Source: Uranotaenia lowii
Taxonomy: Eukaryota; Arthropoda; Insecta; Diptera; Culicidae
Assembly (NCBI RefSeq): GCF_029784155.1
Contig: NC_073693.1
Coordinates: 335,808,023-335,872,022 of the forward strand
Reading direction: 5' to 3'
Length of the DNA: 64,000 bases
A program made the translations under genes and the position numbers. The notes under the pieces were generated by a model. The model was given only the letters and a program-made list of their open reading frames with translations. It did no database searches and was not told where the DNA came from. Every line of letters starts with the position of its first letter. The first letter of the stretch is position 1. This document shows positions 34,132-46,229 of the stretch, piece by piece.

Positions 34132-37100
34132 AAAGCTTCGTTTTGATTCAAATCTCGTTCATGATTATTTGTAGAATTTTTTTAGTAACTTCTAGATGAG
34201 TAAATTTGAACTTATAGGTTCGTTTGGGAAAATTGAATATTTTATACTGAAAAAGCAGTATCATTTTTTAACGGTTTTAGCATTAATCTATAAATTCTGT
34301 AAAGGAAATTTTTCGCTGAATAACTTTATCGAAGACCATAACTTTGTATCTTATTAGACAAAAAAGTTAATAGGTGTTAAATGGGGGCATGTCTTTTGAC
34401 ATCGAAAAACAAACAATTCAATTGACATCACTGCTGAGTGCGTAGCGAGGTTTCGCATGATTACTTTTCATACAAAACTTTGCAAGGCATCAGCAGTGAT
34501 GTCAATTTAATTTATTGTTTTTTAATGTCAACTTTTTTTTAATGGAAATCTAAATTGTCTTTTTTCTGAACCTACACAGTAGCGATTTACTGAACAAATC
34601 GTTCTTACAAAGATTTAAAAAAAATTGTCAATTGGCTGATCTTTTTTAGTTTTTTAAATGTGCTTTGTACTGTAGAAGTTACTCGCTGTCCTTCTACGAA
34701 GTGTTCTGTCAAACAAACAATGTAGTGTGTCAATCAGGAAATGTAAATGAGAAACTTTTTCGACAACATACAAGTTAAAAAATATGGGAATCAGTTTTAT
34801 CTGAAGTACCTATACACATGAATAGTTTCTAGATGTGATGGAATCTACTTTTCATGTTCTTTAGTGCAATTTATCAGTTGAAAATTGTCCGTTATATTAT
34901 TCTGTTTGGGATTGATCACTCTCCCTTCCAATTGAAGGGCAGTAGGGGGTTCAATTCAATAAATTAAAATTTTTGGTCAAAACTTATGTGTGTATGCAAT
35001 TTGATGAACATTTTTCCTAAATAATTGCCATTGAAGGTTTTGTCAAAAATTTCTCGTTTTGATAAAGTTAATGTTATCAAACCCAGTAAATCGCGAAACA
35101 AATTCATTTTGTCAAAACTTACATGAATGAATAATTTCATGAAAATCAGATAAAAACTCCAAAATACATATGACTTGATTCAACATCTGTACGTTGTTTT
35201 GATTGTGAAACTAAAACTTACTACTATTTTCAAAATTTATTTACCAGTCTGGGCTTAAAAGCATCAACATGCAAATCAAAGTTTCACCTTTAAAATCTCG
35301 GTTTCATATGCTTAAATTTTATTGTTTTGCATCACGCGATTTTTAACTTATAATGTCATCCATCCCAACATTAAATTTTATGATTCCAGCAAGTAGAATT
35401 TTTTGCAGTATTTTTCACCCCTAATCGTATGCAGCATACCTATGCTTTTGCTTTAAAAACATTTATGACAGAAAATATGTAATATTTGATTCGAACACAA
35501 CCAAACATTACTGCAAGTGGTTAATGCGTTTTAACATAACAAATATATCGAAAACTATAAATTTTCATACATTTTCATTTGATTTTCCATAAAAAAAACA
35601 AATTTTGTAGAAATTTGTCTCTTTTTCTTGGTAGAGGAAAAATCGTAAATTTAAAAATAACTGATGAAACCAATAATTTTTCTGATTAAGTCAATTTGAT
35701 GTCCCATCGACTTTAAAACTTTGGATGCACAAGCGGTATGTTTGCAAGCTTTGGCGCTTTTATACTCGAGACAACTGGGTGAAAAATATGGAAATATAGA
35801 AAAATATAGCTAAATTTGAATTTAGAAAAGTTAGTGATCAGACTTCTAAAACATAAAGTTTAATTTATTGCTTTCTCTATGATCAAACAACTTTTGTTCA
35901 CATGATAAGCTGTATTCGCGCAGTGGATATAAGGATATGATCATTTAGAATCCGGGCAGTTACAAACGTGTGTATTTTAAAAACTATTCATTTGATCGAA
36001 AAACATTCTCTGGAGGAAATAAAGGTGTTAATATGACATTTAATTTAAAAATATAAAAAAAATTATCAATGATTTCAAGAAATACTCTTACTTTTTCTTA
36101 AAATCTCTTTTTTATCTTTGCACTCTTTTTTAAGTCATGTATTGATCTATTATTTTTACCACAGAATAAAAACCGTTGCCAAATCATGATATTTTACACA
36201 ACCTCACCTGGAAAAAGCTGAACTGCTCACTATTAGTTATTTACATAGTGTCTACTAGTCAGGCATAACTTTTTGTTTGTCAGAAATGGATTTATTGCAC
36301 TATTTAAGGGGTCTGGATTCAGTTATCCCATATGACCATAAACTTTTTATCATATTTGAGATCAAGGGTTCCACTCTGATGCTTGGTTTGAACTTCGTGT
36401 GGATCCTAGAATGGCTCCTTATACTTCCTAACTATTTGGTCAAAAAAAAAATTAAAAAATCAACACTTCTTGAATTTTCATGTCGACAATGAAGAATTTT
36501 CGAGGCACAAAATGCGCAAAAGGTGCAAATTTGTTCAAAATTTTTTTAACCATGTCTTTTTGCATCGTAAATATCTCAAACTTGAAAATTTAGCAAAAAT
36601 AGACAAGATAGTCCGATCTCTAGTAATGTAGCAATCACCGAAATGAAGTGTCCGGATATTAAATGATCCTAGCTTTATTGATTGAAAATTTATCAGACTT
36701 ACTCAATTAAAACTTGAGTTTAGGTTAGATCATTTTCTGATAATATTCACCAAATATTCCACCCGCTTAATAAATACATGCAAATTTTTGTGGCCCATAA
36801 CTTTGTTAACTTTCAAGTCATTGACGATCGGTTGAACGTATTTGAAAGCTTATAAATTGCACTCTTTTTGGAAGTGGTATTTCAAACGCTGTATAACAAA
36901 TATTATATTGCACGAAATTGATCAAACTCATGAATCAAATAAAGATTGTATTTACCAGAAACGTCTATTACTGATGTTGTCAATTGAGCCTTTTCGTAAA
37001 AGGGAGTGTGGTTGGCCCCCGCAAAAAAATTGAAATAAAAATAAATATGACTGAATAGAAAAATCAGAATCTTCAAATTCCAAATCAGATTTCAAAATTC

Positions 37101-38568
37101 AAGAATTTTTTCAAATGACATTTTTAAGTTCTACTTAAATTGTAATGTTTCCAAAACGTGTTTCATTTTTTTGTTTGATGAGAATGAGTAGATTACATTT
37201 TAAATTTTGCTTATTTAACCATTTTATAAACATTATATGAAGTATGAAATTGCAGACCAGGTTTGTCAGTTTAAATAAGATACAAATCCAAAGCGTTGGC
37301 TTTAATTGAACCTAAGTGCTTGTGAACATGCAAAGATCCTTGAGTTCAAATGGTACAGACATAATATAAGGTATCAAATGGTTTGACTGTTCAGTTAAAA
37401 ACAACAAAAGATGAGGCAGCATCCAACATTAACTGCAAACATTTTCCTAAAAAAACCAGGACTCATCCCGTTAAAAGTTGTTATGAAACTTTCAAATCGA
37501 TTTGCATATCATGTAAGCTTAAAGTATTCATCAAGTGCGCTCCAATCCACAAATGGCGGAAAGCGCAAAGCCACAGTTGGTTGTTGTAATGGGTCTAAAA
37601 TATTCATCGATTCGCCTGGCCATAAAAGCGTGGCAGACCAACAATCTTCCATAACTTAAATGTGCGCTGCTCGAATGGCGGGGGGAGTAGATCCAAAAAA
37701 AAACATTTCAATTTACTAATTCGCTCGCCATTCAGCAGCCGAGCTCCCCATTCAAATGTTGTGTATGATGGTATTGTTGACCCTGCTCCAATAAATATTT
37801 GCCTTTACGATCACCCCTACAACATTCAGTAGAGGCGTACAACAATTCACCGGAAGTTGCTCAAATGCCTCTCTCTCTCTGGTTCAATGCAGGGAAGGTA
37901 CAATGTATCTGGGGTTCCTTTATTTCGCTGATAAAGTACCCAATGCTTGGATACTTCTGCTGCCTAAACCTATTCTCTTTCATTTTTGAGCCCGTCGTCG
38001 AGAAGCGCCCTCAAAATAGGGGGAAAATATGCAAGCTTAGAATATTTCGGCAAAACCGGAAGCTTCCGGTCGATTCCTGGCATACTATCGCTAGAATCGC
38101 AGCCTGAACAACTGGACTGGTGCTGTTTCGTTCGCGTATGAAATTGAGCGTTCTTCCCCAAAAATCCTTGGTCATTTAGCGAAAGCATTGTTTCCGGTTG
38201 CAGCTTTGTGTGCGGCCGGTTATTGACTGAATTCATACCTTGCAAACCGGATATGACCAACTTTTACTGATTCCGGGGAAGCCAGTTGGAAACACATCGC
38301 ACAATGATATAAGCTCTTAGGTTATGTAATTTTGTTTGCTTCTTTTTTATTGAATGTTTCATTGATCATTGCATAAAGTCCACTATTTTGTGTTATTATT
38401 GATGAAACCTTTTAATTTTACTAAGTCATCTCATCTGGTATTTTCATCTAACTCTTCTTCGCTTTAATTTTTAAGTTAAATTTTGTTTTAATAAGTTAAA
38501 TTTTGTTTAAATAACATACTAATATACCTATTATATTCTTGAAAATAAATCTGAATTATTTTAAAAAG
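34132..38568. other. AT-rich DNA with one small foldback; higher-GC part at 37400-38290
   Basis: No gene is recognised. 34132-37370 is AT-rich with decayed low-complexity sequence. 37400-38290 is more balanced and unique (CCGGAAGCTTCCGGTCGATT near 38058), again without a coding signal. A foldback is listed separately at 34396-34531. Confidence 0.4.
34396..34531. repeat. Small foldback, arms of ~42 bp
   Basis: The left arm 34396-34436 (TTGACATC...CACTGCTGA) and right arm 34490-34531 (TCAGCAGTG...ATGTCAA) are imperfect reverse complements around a 53-bp loop. Each arm repeats TTGACAT internally. It may be a small MITE or a hairpin-forming remnant. Confidence 0.7.
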
Positions 38569-38589
38569 AACAGAACATTTTGTCTGGGT

Positions 38590-38956
38590 AGAGCGCTGAT
38601 GTGGTCTAGTGTATAGGCTGGCACGAGTCTGGTAACCCAGGTGTACTGGGTTCGATTCCCGGTATCGGCAAGAAAAACTTTTGGGTTCGAATCCCTCAAG
38701 TTGCCGACAGGTAAGAAGTGTTTCATTGTATAAATAATTATATATTTCAGAGGGAATGCATCTGGGGTTAATCTGAAGAGATTATTGCAAGCGGAGTGGA
38801 TTGCCAACCATTGTAGGTCTCTGAAGGTTGGATGCCTTCTCTCGACGAACCATCGGCCGTGGAAGCCAGAGAAGCAATTCGAAGGCCAAGCCACACAGAC
38901 ATAGGCTGGACCTTGCTACCGATGGCGGAACCATACATACATACATACATACATAC
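38590..38956 (+). mobile_element. tRNA-derived SINE with perfect 21-bp target duplication
   Basis: The box A TGGTCTAGTGTATAGGC and box B GGGTTCGATTCCCGGTATCG are spaced like a tRNA head. A second box-B-like GGGTTCGAATCCC follows within 30 bp. The body continues with GCCGACAGGTAAGA and ends in a tail of about seven CATA units at the 3' end. The flanking segments 38569-38589 and 38957-38977 are identical over 21 bp, the mark of target-primed reverse transcription and of a recent insertion. The element is 367 bp. The older copy at 13674-14024 has degraded duplications. A minus-strand frame across it is a shadow. Confidence 0.92.
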
Positions 38957-38977
38957 AACAGAACATTTTGTCTGGGT

Positions 38978-39869
38978 CACCAAAAGTAAAAAGATATAAC
39001 GTTTCCTGCGAGATAAGCCTCAATCATTACTTGAGATAATCTCCAATGAAGCAGAGCTACAATGCTTGTTTAACAAAATGTGACTTTAAAATCTTGTTTC
39101 ATCATTTTAAAATGTATCCAACCTGAACAAAATTTATCAAAAATTTTAATTCCAATATGTATATCATTTGTTGAGAAATAAAATGTACCTTCATTTTAGA
39201 GCAAAGGTTAACTGTTAATTTTTTTCGAGAAAAAGTTTTCTTAAATGTAACATAAAAGAGTTCAATTGATCCTTTGATTTTCTACTTGATAAAATATGAT
39301 CAAAATTTAGCACAAAAAAACTTATATTAATCCGAAAAACCTTTAATTATCCAATGATTGCAAAGTTAAAATCCCGGTTTAATACACTTGACAGTGGATT
39401 TAAGCCTTTCTAACAGACTGTAAATTATACTATATTCATGACACAAAATAATGAACAAATGATACATTGGAATTTCGAAATTCTGATTAATAATATTCTT
39501 ATTTAATTTTTGGCATTTCGGCGAGTTGTGAAAATTCAAGGAAGAATATTTAGAAAGAACATGAAAGTATTATAGGTGGAAAGATCAAAGCTAGAGTGCT
39601 TTGGGTAGAAGAAATTGAATAGTTGGTGAAAATGTGAGCAGGGCTTTTGTTTTGTGAACAGCTTTTGAACTACTTGCGTGATTCTTTGCCGCGCGCCGTT
39701 TCAATGTTGATAGGAAGCGATGAAGAAACCCATCGCATTCCTACCCAAATTGAATCACGGAAGGGTCGAACACATGAGATTGTGTCCGACCGGGCAAAAA
39801 AACACCACAGTAGTTTAAAAGAACACTATTTTTAAAAAAAATTATGAGAAACCATGAGTTTAAAATAAT
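38978..39869. other. AT-rich DNA left of array B, with a short hairpin
   Basis: GGTCGAACAC (39764-39773) can pair with GTGTCCGACC (39782-39791) around an 8-base loop, 80 bp before array B. No gene is seen; the 62-codon frame at 39647-39835 is unremarkable. Confidence 0.4.
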
Positions 39870-42800
39870 AAAAATGACAAAAATGACAAAAAATGACAAA
39901 AATGATAAAAATGACAAAAATGACAAAAATGACAAAAATGACAAAAATGACAAAAATGACAAAAATGACAAAAATGACAAAAATGACAAAAATGACAAAA
40001 ATGACAAAAATGACAAAAATGACAAAAATGACAAAAATGACAAAAATGACAAAAATGACAAAAATGACAAAAATGACAAAAATGACAAAAATGACAAAAA
40101 TGACAAAAATGACAAAAATGACAAAAATGACAAAAATGACAAAAATGACAAAAATGACAAAAATGACAAAAATGACAAAAATGACAAAAATGACAAAAAT
40201 GACAAAATGACAAAAATGACAAAATGACAAAAATGACAAAAATGACAAAAATGACAAAAATGACAAAAATGACAAAAATGACAAAAATGACAAAAATGAC
40301 AAAAATGACAAAAATGACAAAAATGACAAAAATGACAAAAATGACAAAAATGACAAAAATGACAAAAATGACAAAAATGACAAAAAAGACAAAAAAGACA
40401 AAAAATGACAAAAATGACAAAAATGACAAAAATGACAAAAATGACAAAAATGACAAAAATGACAAAAATGACAAAAATGACAAAAATGACAAAAATGACA
40501 AAAATGACAAAAATGACAAGAATGACAAAAATGACAAAAATGACAAAAATGACAAAAATGACAAAAATGACAAAAATGACAAAAATGACAAAAATGACAA
40601 AAATGACAAAAATGACAAAAATGACAAAAATGACAAAAATGACAAAAATGACAAAAATGACAAAAATGACAAAAATGACAAAAATGACAAAAATGACAAA
40701 AATGACAAAAATGACAAAAATGACAAAAATGACAAAAATGACAAAAATGACAAAAATGACAAAAATGACAAAAATGACAAAAATGACAAAAATGACAAAA
40801 ATGACAAAAATGACAAAAATGACAAAAATGACAAAAATGACAAAAATGACAAAAATGACAAAATGACAAAAAATGACAAAAATGACAAAAATGACAAAAA
40901 TGACAAAAATGACAAAAATGACAAAAATGACAAAAATGACAAAAATGACAAAAATGACAAAAATGACAAAAATGACAAAAATGACAAAATGACAAAAATG
41001 ACAAAAATGACAAAAATGACAAAAATGACAAAAATGACAAAAATGACAAAAATGACAAAAATGACAAAAATGACAAAATGACAAAAATGACAAAAATGAC
41101 AAAAATGACAAAAATGACAAAAATGACAAAAATGACAAAATGACAAAAATGACAAAAATGACAAAAATGACAAAAATGACAAAAATGACAAAAATGACAA
41201 AAATGACAAAAATGACAAAAATGACAAAAATGACAAAAATGACAAAAATGACAAAAATGACAAAAATGACAAAAATGACAAAAATGACAAAAATGACAAA
41301 AATGACAAAAATGACAAAAATGACAAAAATGACAAAAATGACAAAAATGACAAAAATGACAAAAATGACAAAAATGACAAAAATGACAAAAATGACAAAA
41401 ATGACAAAATGACAAAATGACAAAAATGACAAAAATGACAAAAATGACAAAAATGACAAAAATGACAAAAATGACAAAAATGACAAAAATGACAAAAATG
41501 ACAAAAATGACAAAAATGACAAAAATGACAAAAATGACAAAAATGACAAAAATGACAAAAATGACAAAAATGACAAAAATGACAAAAATGACAAAAATGA
41601 CAAAAATGACAAAAAATGACAAAAATGACAAAAATGACAAAAATGACAAAAATGACAAAAATGACAAAAATGACAAAAATGACAAAAATGACAAAAATGA
41701 CAAAAATGACAAAAATGACAAAAATGACAAAAATGACAAAAATGACAAAAATGACAAAAATGACAAAAATGACAAAAATGACAAAAATGACAAAAATGAC
41801 AAAAATGACAAAAATGACAAAAATGACAAAAATGACAAAAATGACAAAAATGACAAAAAATGACAAAAATGACAAAAATGACAAAAATGACAAAAATGGA
41901 CAAAAATGACAAAAATGACAAAAATGACAAAAATGACAAAAATGACAAAAATGACAAAAATGACAAAAATGACAAAAATGACAAAAATGACAAAATGACA
42001 AAAATGACAAAAATGACAAAAATGACAAAAATGACAAAAATGACAAAAATGACAAAAATGACAAAAATGACAAAAATGACAAAAATGACAAAAATGACAA
42101 GAATGACAAAAATGACAAAAATGACAAAAATGACAAAAATGACAAAAATGACAAAAATGACAAAAATGACAAAAATGACAAAAATGACAAAAATGACAAA
42201 AATGACAAAAATGACAAAAATGACAAAAATGACAAAAATGACAAAAATGACAAAAATGACAAAAATGACAAAAATGACAAAAATGACAAAATGACAAAAA
42301 TGACAAAAATGACAAAAATGACAAAAATGACAAAAATGACAAAAATGACAAAAATGACAAAAATGACAAAAATGACAAAAATGACAAAAATGACAAAAAT
42401 GACAAAAATGACAAAATGACAAAAATGACAAAATGACAAAAATGACAAAAATGACAAAAATGACAAAAATGACAAAAATGACAAAAATGACAAAAATGAC
42501 AAAAATGACAAAAATGACAAAAATGACAAAAATGACAAAAATGACAAAAATGACAAAAATGACAAAAATGACAAAAATGACAAAAATGACAAAAATGACA
42601 AAAATGACAAAAATGACAAAAATGACAAAAATGACAAAAATGACAAAAATGACAAAAATGACAAAAATGACAAAAATGACAAAAATGACAAAAATGACAA
42701 AAATGACAAAAATGACAAAAATGACAAAAATGACAAAAATGACAAAAATGACAAAAATGACAAAAATGACAAAAATGACAAAAATGACAAAAATGACAAA

Positions 42801-45800
42801 AATGACAAAAATGACAAAAATGACAAAAATGACAAAAATGACAAAAATGACAAAAATGACAAAAATGACAAAAATGACAAAAATGACAAAAATGACAAAA
42901 TGACAAAAATGACAAAAATGACAAAAATGACAAAAATGACAAAAATGACAAAAATGACAAAAATGACAAAAATGACAAAAATGACAAAAATGACAAAAAT
43001 GACAAAAATGACAAAAATGACAAAAATGACAAAAATGACAAAAATGACAAAAATGACAAAAATGACAAAAATGACAAAAATGACAAAAATGACAAAAATG
43101 ACAAAAATGACAAAAATGACAAAAATGACAAAAATGACAAAAATGACAAAAATGACAAAAATGACAAAAATGACAAAAATGACAAAAATGACAAAAATGA
43201 CAAAAATGACAAAAATGACAAAAATGACAAAAATGACAAAAATGACAAAAATGACAAAAATGACAAAAATGACAAAAATGACAAAAATGACAAAAATGAC
43301 AAAAATGACAAAAATGACAAAAATGACAAAAATGACAAAAATGACAAAAATGACAAAAATGACAAAAATGACAAAAATGACGAAAATGACAAAAAAAGAC
43401 AAAAAATGACAAAAAATGACAAAAATGACAAAAATGACAAAAATGACAAAAATGACAAAAATGACAAAAATGACAAAAATGACAAAAATGACAAAAATGA
43501 CAAAAATGACAAGAATGACAAAAATGACAAAAATGACAAAAATGACAAAAATGACAAAAATGACAAAAATGACAAAAAATGACAAAAATGACAAAAATGA
43601 CAAAAATGACAAAAATGACAAAAATGACAAAAATGACAAAAATGACAAAAATGTCAAAAATGACAAAAATGACAAAAATGACAAAAATGACAAAAATGAC
43701 AAAAATGACAAAAATGACAAAAATGACAAAAATGACAAAAATGACAAAAATGACAAAAATGACAAAAATGACAAAAATGACAAAAATGACAAAAATGACA
43801 AAAATGACAAAAATGACAAAAATGACAAAAATGACAAAAATGACAAAAATGACAAAATGACAAAAATGACAAAAATGACAAAAATGACAAAAATGACAAA
43901 AATGACAAAAATGACAAAAATGACAAAAATGACAAAAATGACAAAAATGACAAAAATGACAAAAATGACAAAAATGACAAAAATGACAAAAATGACAAAA
44001 ATGACAAAAATGACAAAAATGACAAAAATGACAAAAATGACCAAAATGACAAAATGACAAAAATGACAAAAATGACAAAAATGACAAAAATGACAAAAAT
44101 TACAAAAATGACAAAAATTACAAAAATTACAAAATGACAAAAATGACAAAAATGACAAAAATGACAAAAATGACAAAAATGACAAAAATGACAAAAATGA
44201 CAAAAATGACAAAAATGACAAAAATGACAAAATGACAAAAATGACAAAAATGACAAAAATGACAAAAATGACAAAAATGACAAAAATGACAAAAATGACA
44301 AAAATGACAAAAATGACAAAAATGACAAAAATGACAAAAATGACAAAATGACAAAATGACAAAAATGACAAAAAATGACAAAAATGACAAAAATGACAAA
44401 AATGACAAAAATGACAAAAATGACAAAAATGACAAAAATGACAAAAATGACAAAAATGACAAAAATGACAAAAATGACAAAAATGACAAAAATGACAAAA
44501 ATGACAAAAATGACAAAAATGACAAAAATGACAAAAATGACAAAAATGACAAAAATGACAAAAATGACAAAAATGACAAAAATGACAAAAATGACAAAAA
44601 TGACAAAAATGACAAAAATGACAAAAATGACAAAAATGACAAAAATGACAAAAATGACAAAAATGACAAAAATGACAAAAATGACAAAAATGACAAAAAT
44701 GACAAAAATGACAAAAATGACAAAAATGACAAAAATGACAAAAATGACAAAAATGACAAAAATGACAAAAATGACAAAAATGACAAAAATGACAAAAATG
44801 ACAAAAATGACAAGAATGACAAAAATGACTAAAAATGACAAAAATGATAAAAATGACAAAAATGACAAAAATGACAAAAATGACAAAATGACAAAAATGA
44901 CAAAAATGACAAAAATGACAAAAATGACAAAAATGACAAAAATGACAAAAATGACAAAAATGACAAAAATGACAAAAATGACAAAAATGACAAAAATGAC
45001 AAAAATGACAAAAATGACAAAAATGACAAAAATGACAAAAATGACAAAAATGACAAAAATGACAAAAATGACAAAAATGACAAAAATGACAAAAATGACA
45101 AAAATGACAAAAATGACAAAAATGACAAAAATGACAAAAATGACAAAAATGACAAAAATGACAAAAATGACAAAATGACAAAAATGACAAAAATGACAAA
45201 AATGACAAAAATGACAAAAATGACAAAAATGACAAAAATGACAAAAATGACAAAAATGACAAAAATGACAAAAATGACAAAATGACAAAAATGACAAAAA
45301 TGACAAAAATGACAAAAATGACAAAAATGACAAAAAATGACAAAAATGACAAAAATGACAAAAATGACAAAAATGACAAAAATGACAAAAATGACAAAAA
45401 TGACAAAAATGACAAAAATGACAAAAATGACAAAAATGACAAAAATGACAAAAATGACAAAAATGACAAAAATGACAAAAATGACAAAAATGACAAAAAT
45501 GACAAAAATGACAAAAATGACAAAAATGACAAAAATGACAAAAATGACAAAAATGACAAAAATGACAAAAATGACAAAAATGACAAAAATGACAAAAATG
45601 ACAAAAATGACAAAAATGACAAAAATGACAAAAATGACAAAAATGACAAAAATGACAAAAATGACAAAAATGACAAAAATGACAAAAATGACAAAAATGA
45701 CAAAAATGACAAAAATGACAAAAATGACAAAATGACAAAAATGACAAAAATGACAAAAATGACAAAATGACAAAAATGACAAAAATGACAAAAATGACAA

Positions 45801-46229
45801 AAATGACAAAAATGACAAAAATGACAAAAATGACAAAAATGACAAAAATGACAAAAATGACAAAAATGACAAAAATGACAAAAATGACAAAAATGACAAA
45901 AATGACAAAAATGACAAAAATGACAAAAATGACAAAAATGACAAAAATGACAAAAATGACAAAAATGACAAAAATGACAAAAATGACAAAAATGACAAAA
46001 ATGACAAAAATGACAAAAATGACAAAAATGACAAAAATGACAAAAATGACAAAAATGACAAAAATGACAAAAATGACAAAAATGACAAAATGACAAAAAT
46101 GACAAAAATGACAAAAATGACAAAAATGACAAAAATGACAAAAATGACAAAAATGACAAAAATGACAAAAATGACAAAAATGACAAAAATGACAAAAATG
46201 ACAAAAATGACAAAAATGACAAAAATGAC
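39870..46229. repeat. Satellite array B: (GACAAAAAT)n, 9-bp unit, about 700 copies
   Basis: A continuous run of AAAAATGAC units with sparse variants (AAGAATGAC at about 40517, 42097, 43509 and 44811; AAAAAAGAC at 40381-40400; AAAATTAC near 44100) and frequent 8-bp (AAAATGAC) or 10-bp (AAAAAATGAC) units that shift the frame. It is open on both strands (MTK/NDK on plus; CHF/VIF/LSF on minus), including a 2138-codon minus frame, purely because of the 9-bp period. It passes directly into array C at 46229/46230 without spacer. Confidence 0.97.

Noticed and set aside
33408..34199. Frames of 193-247 codons across the gap
   Set aside because: They consist mostly of undetermined bases in the N run.
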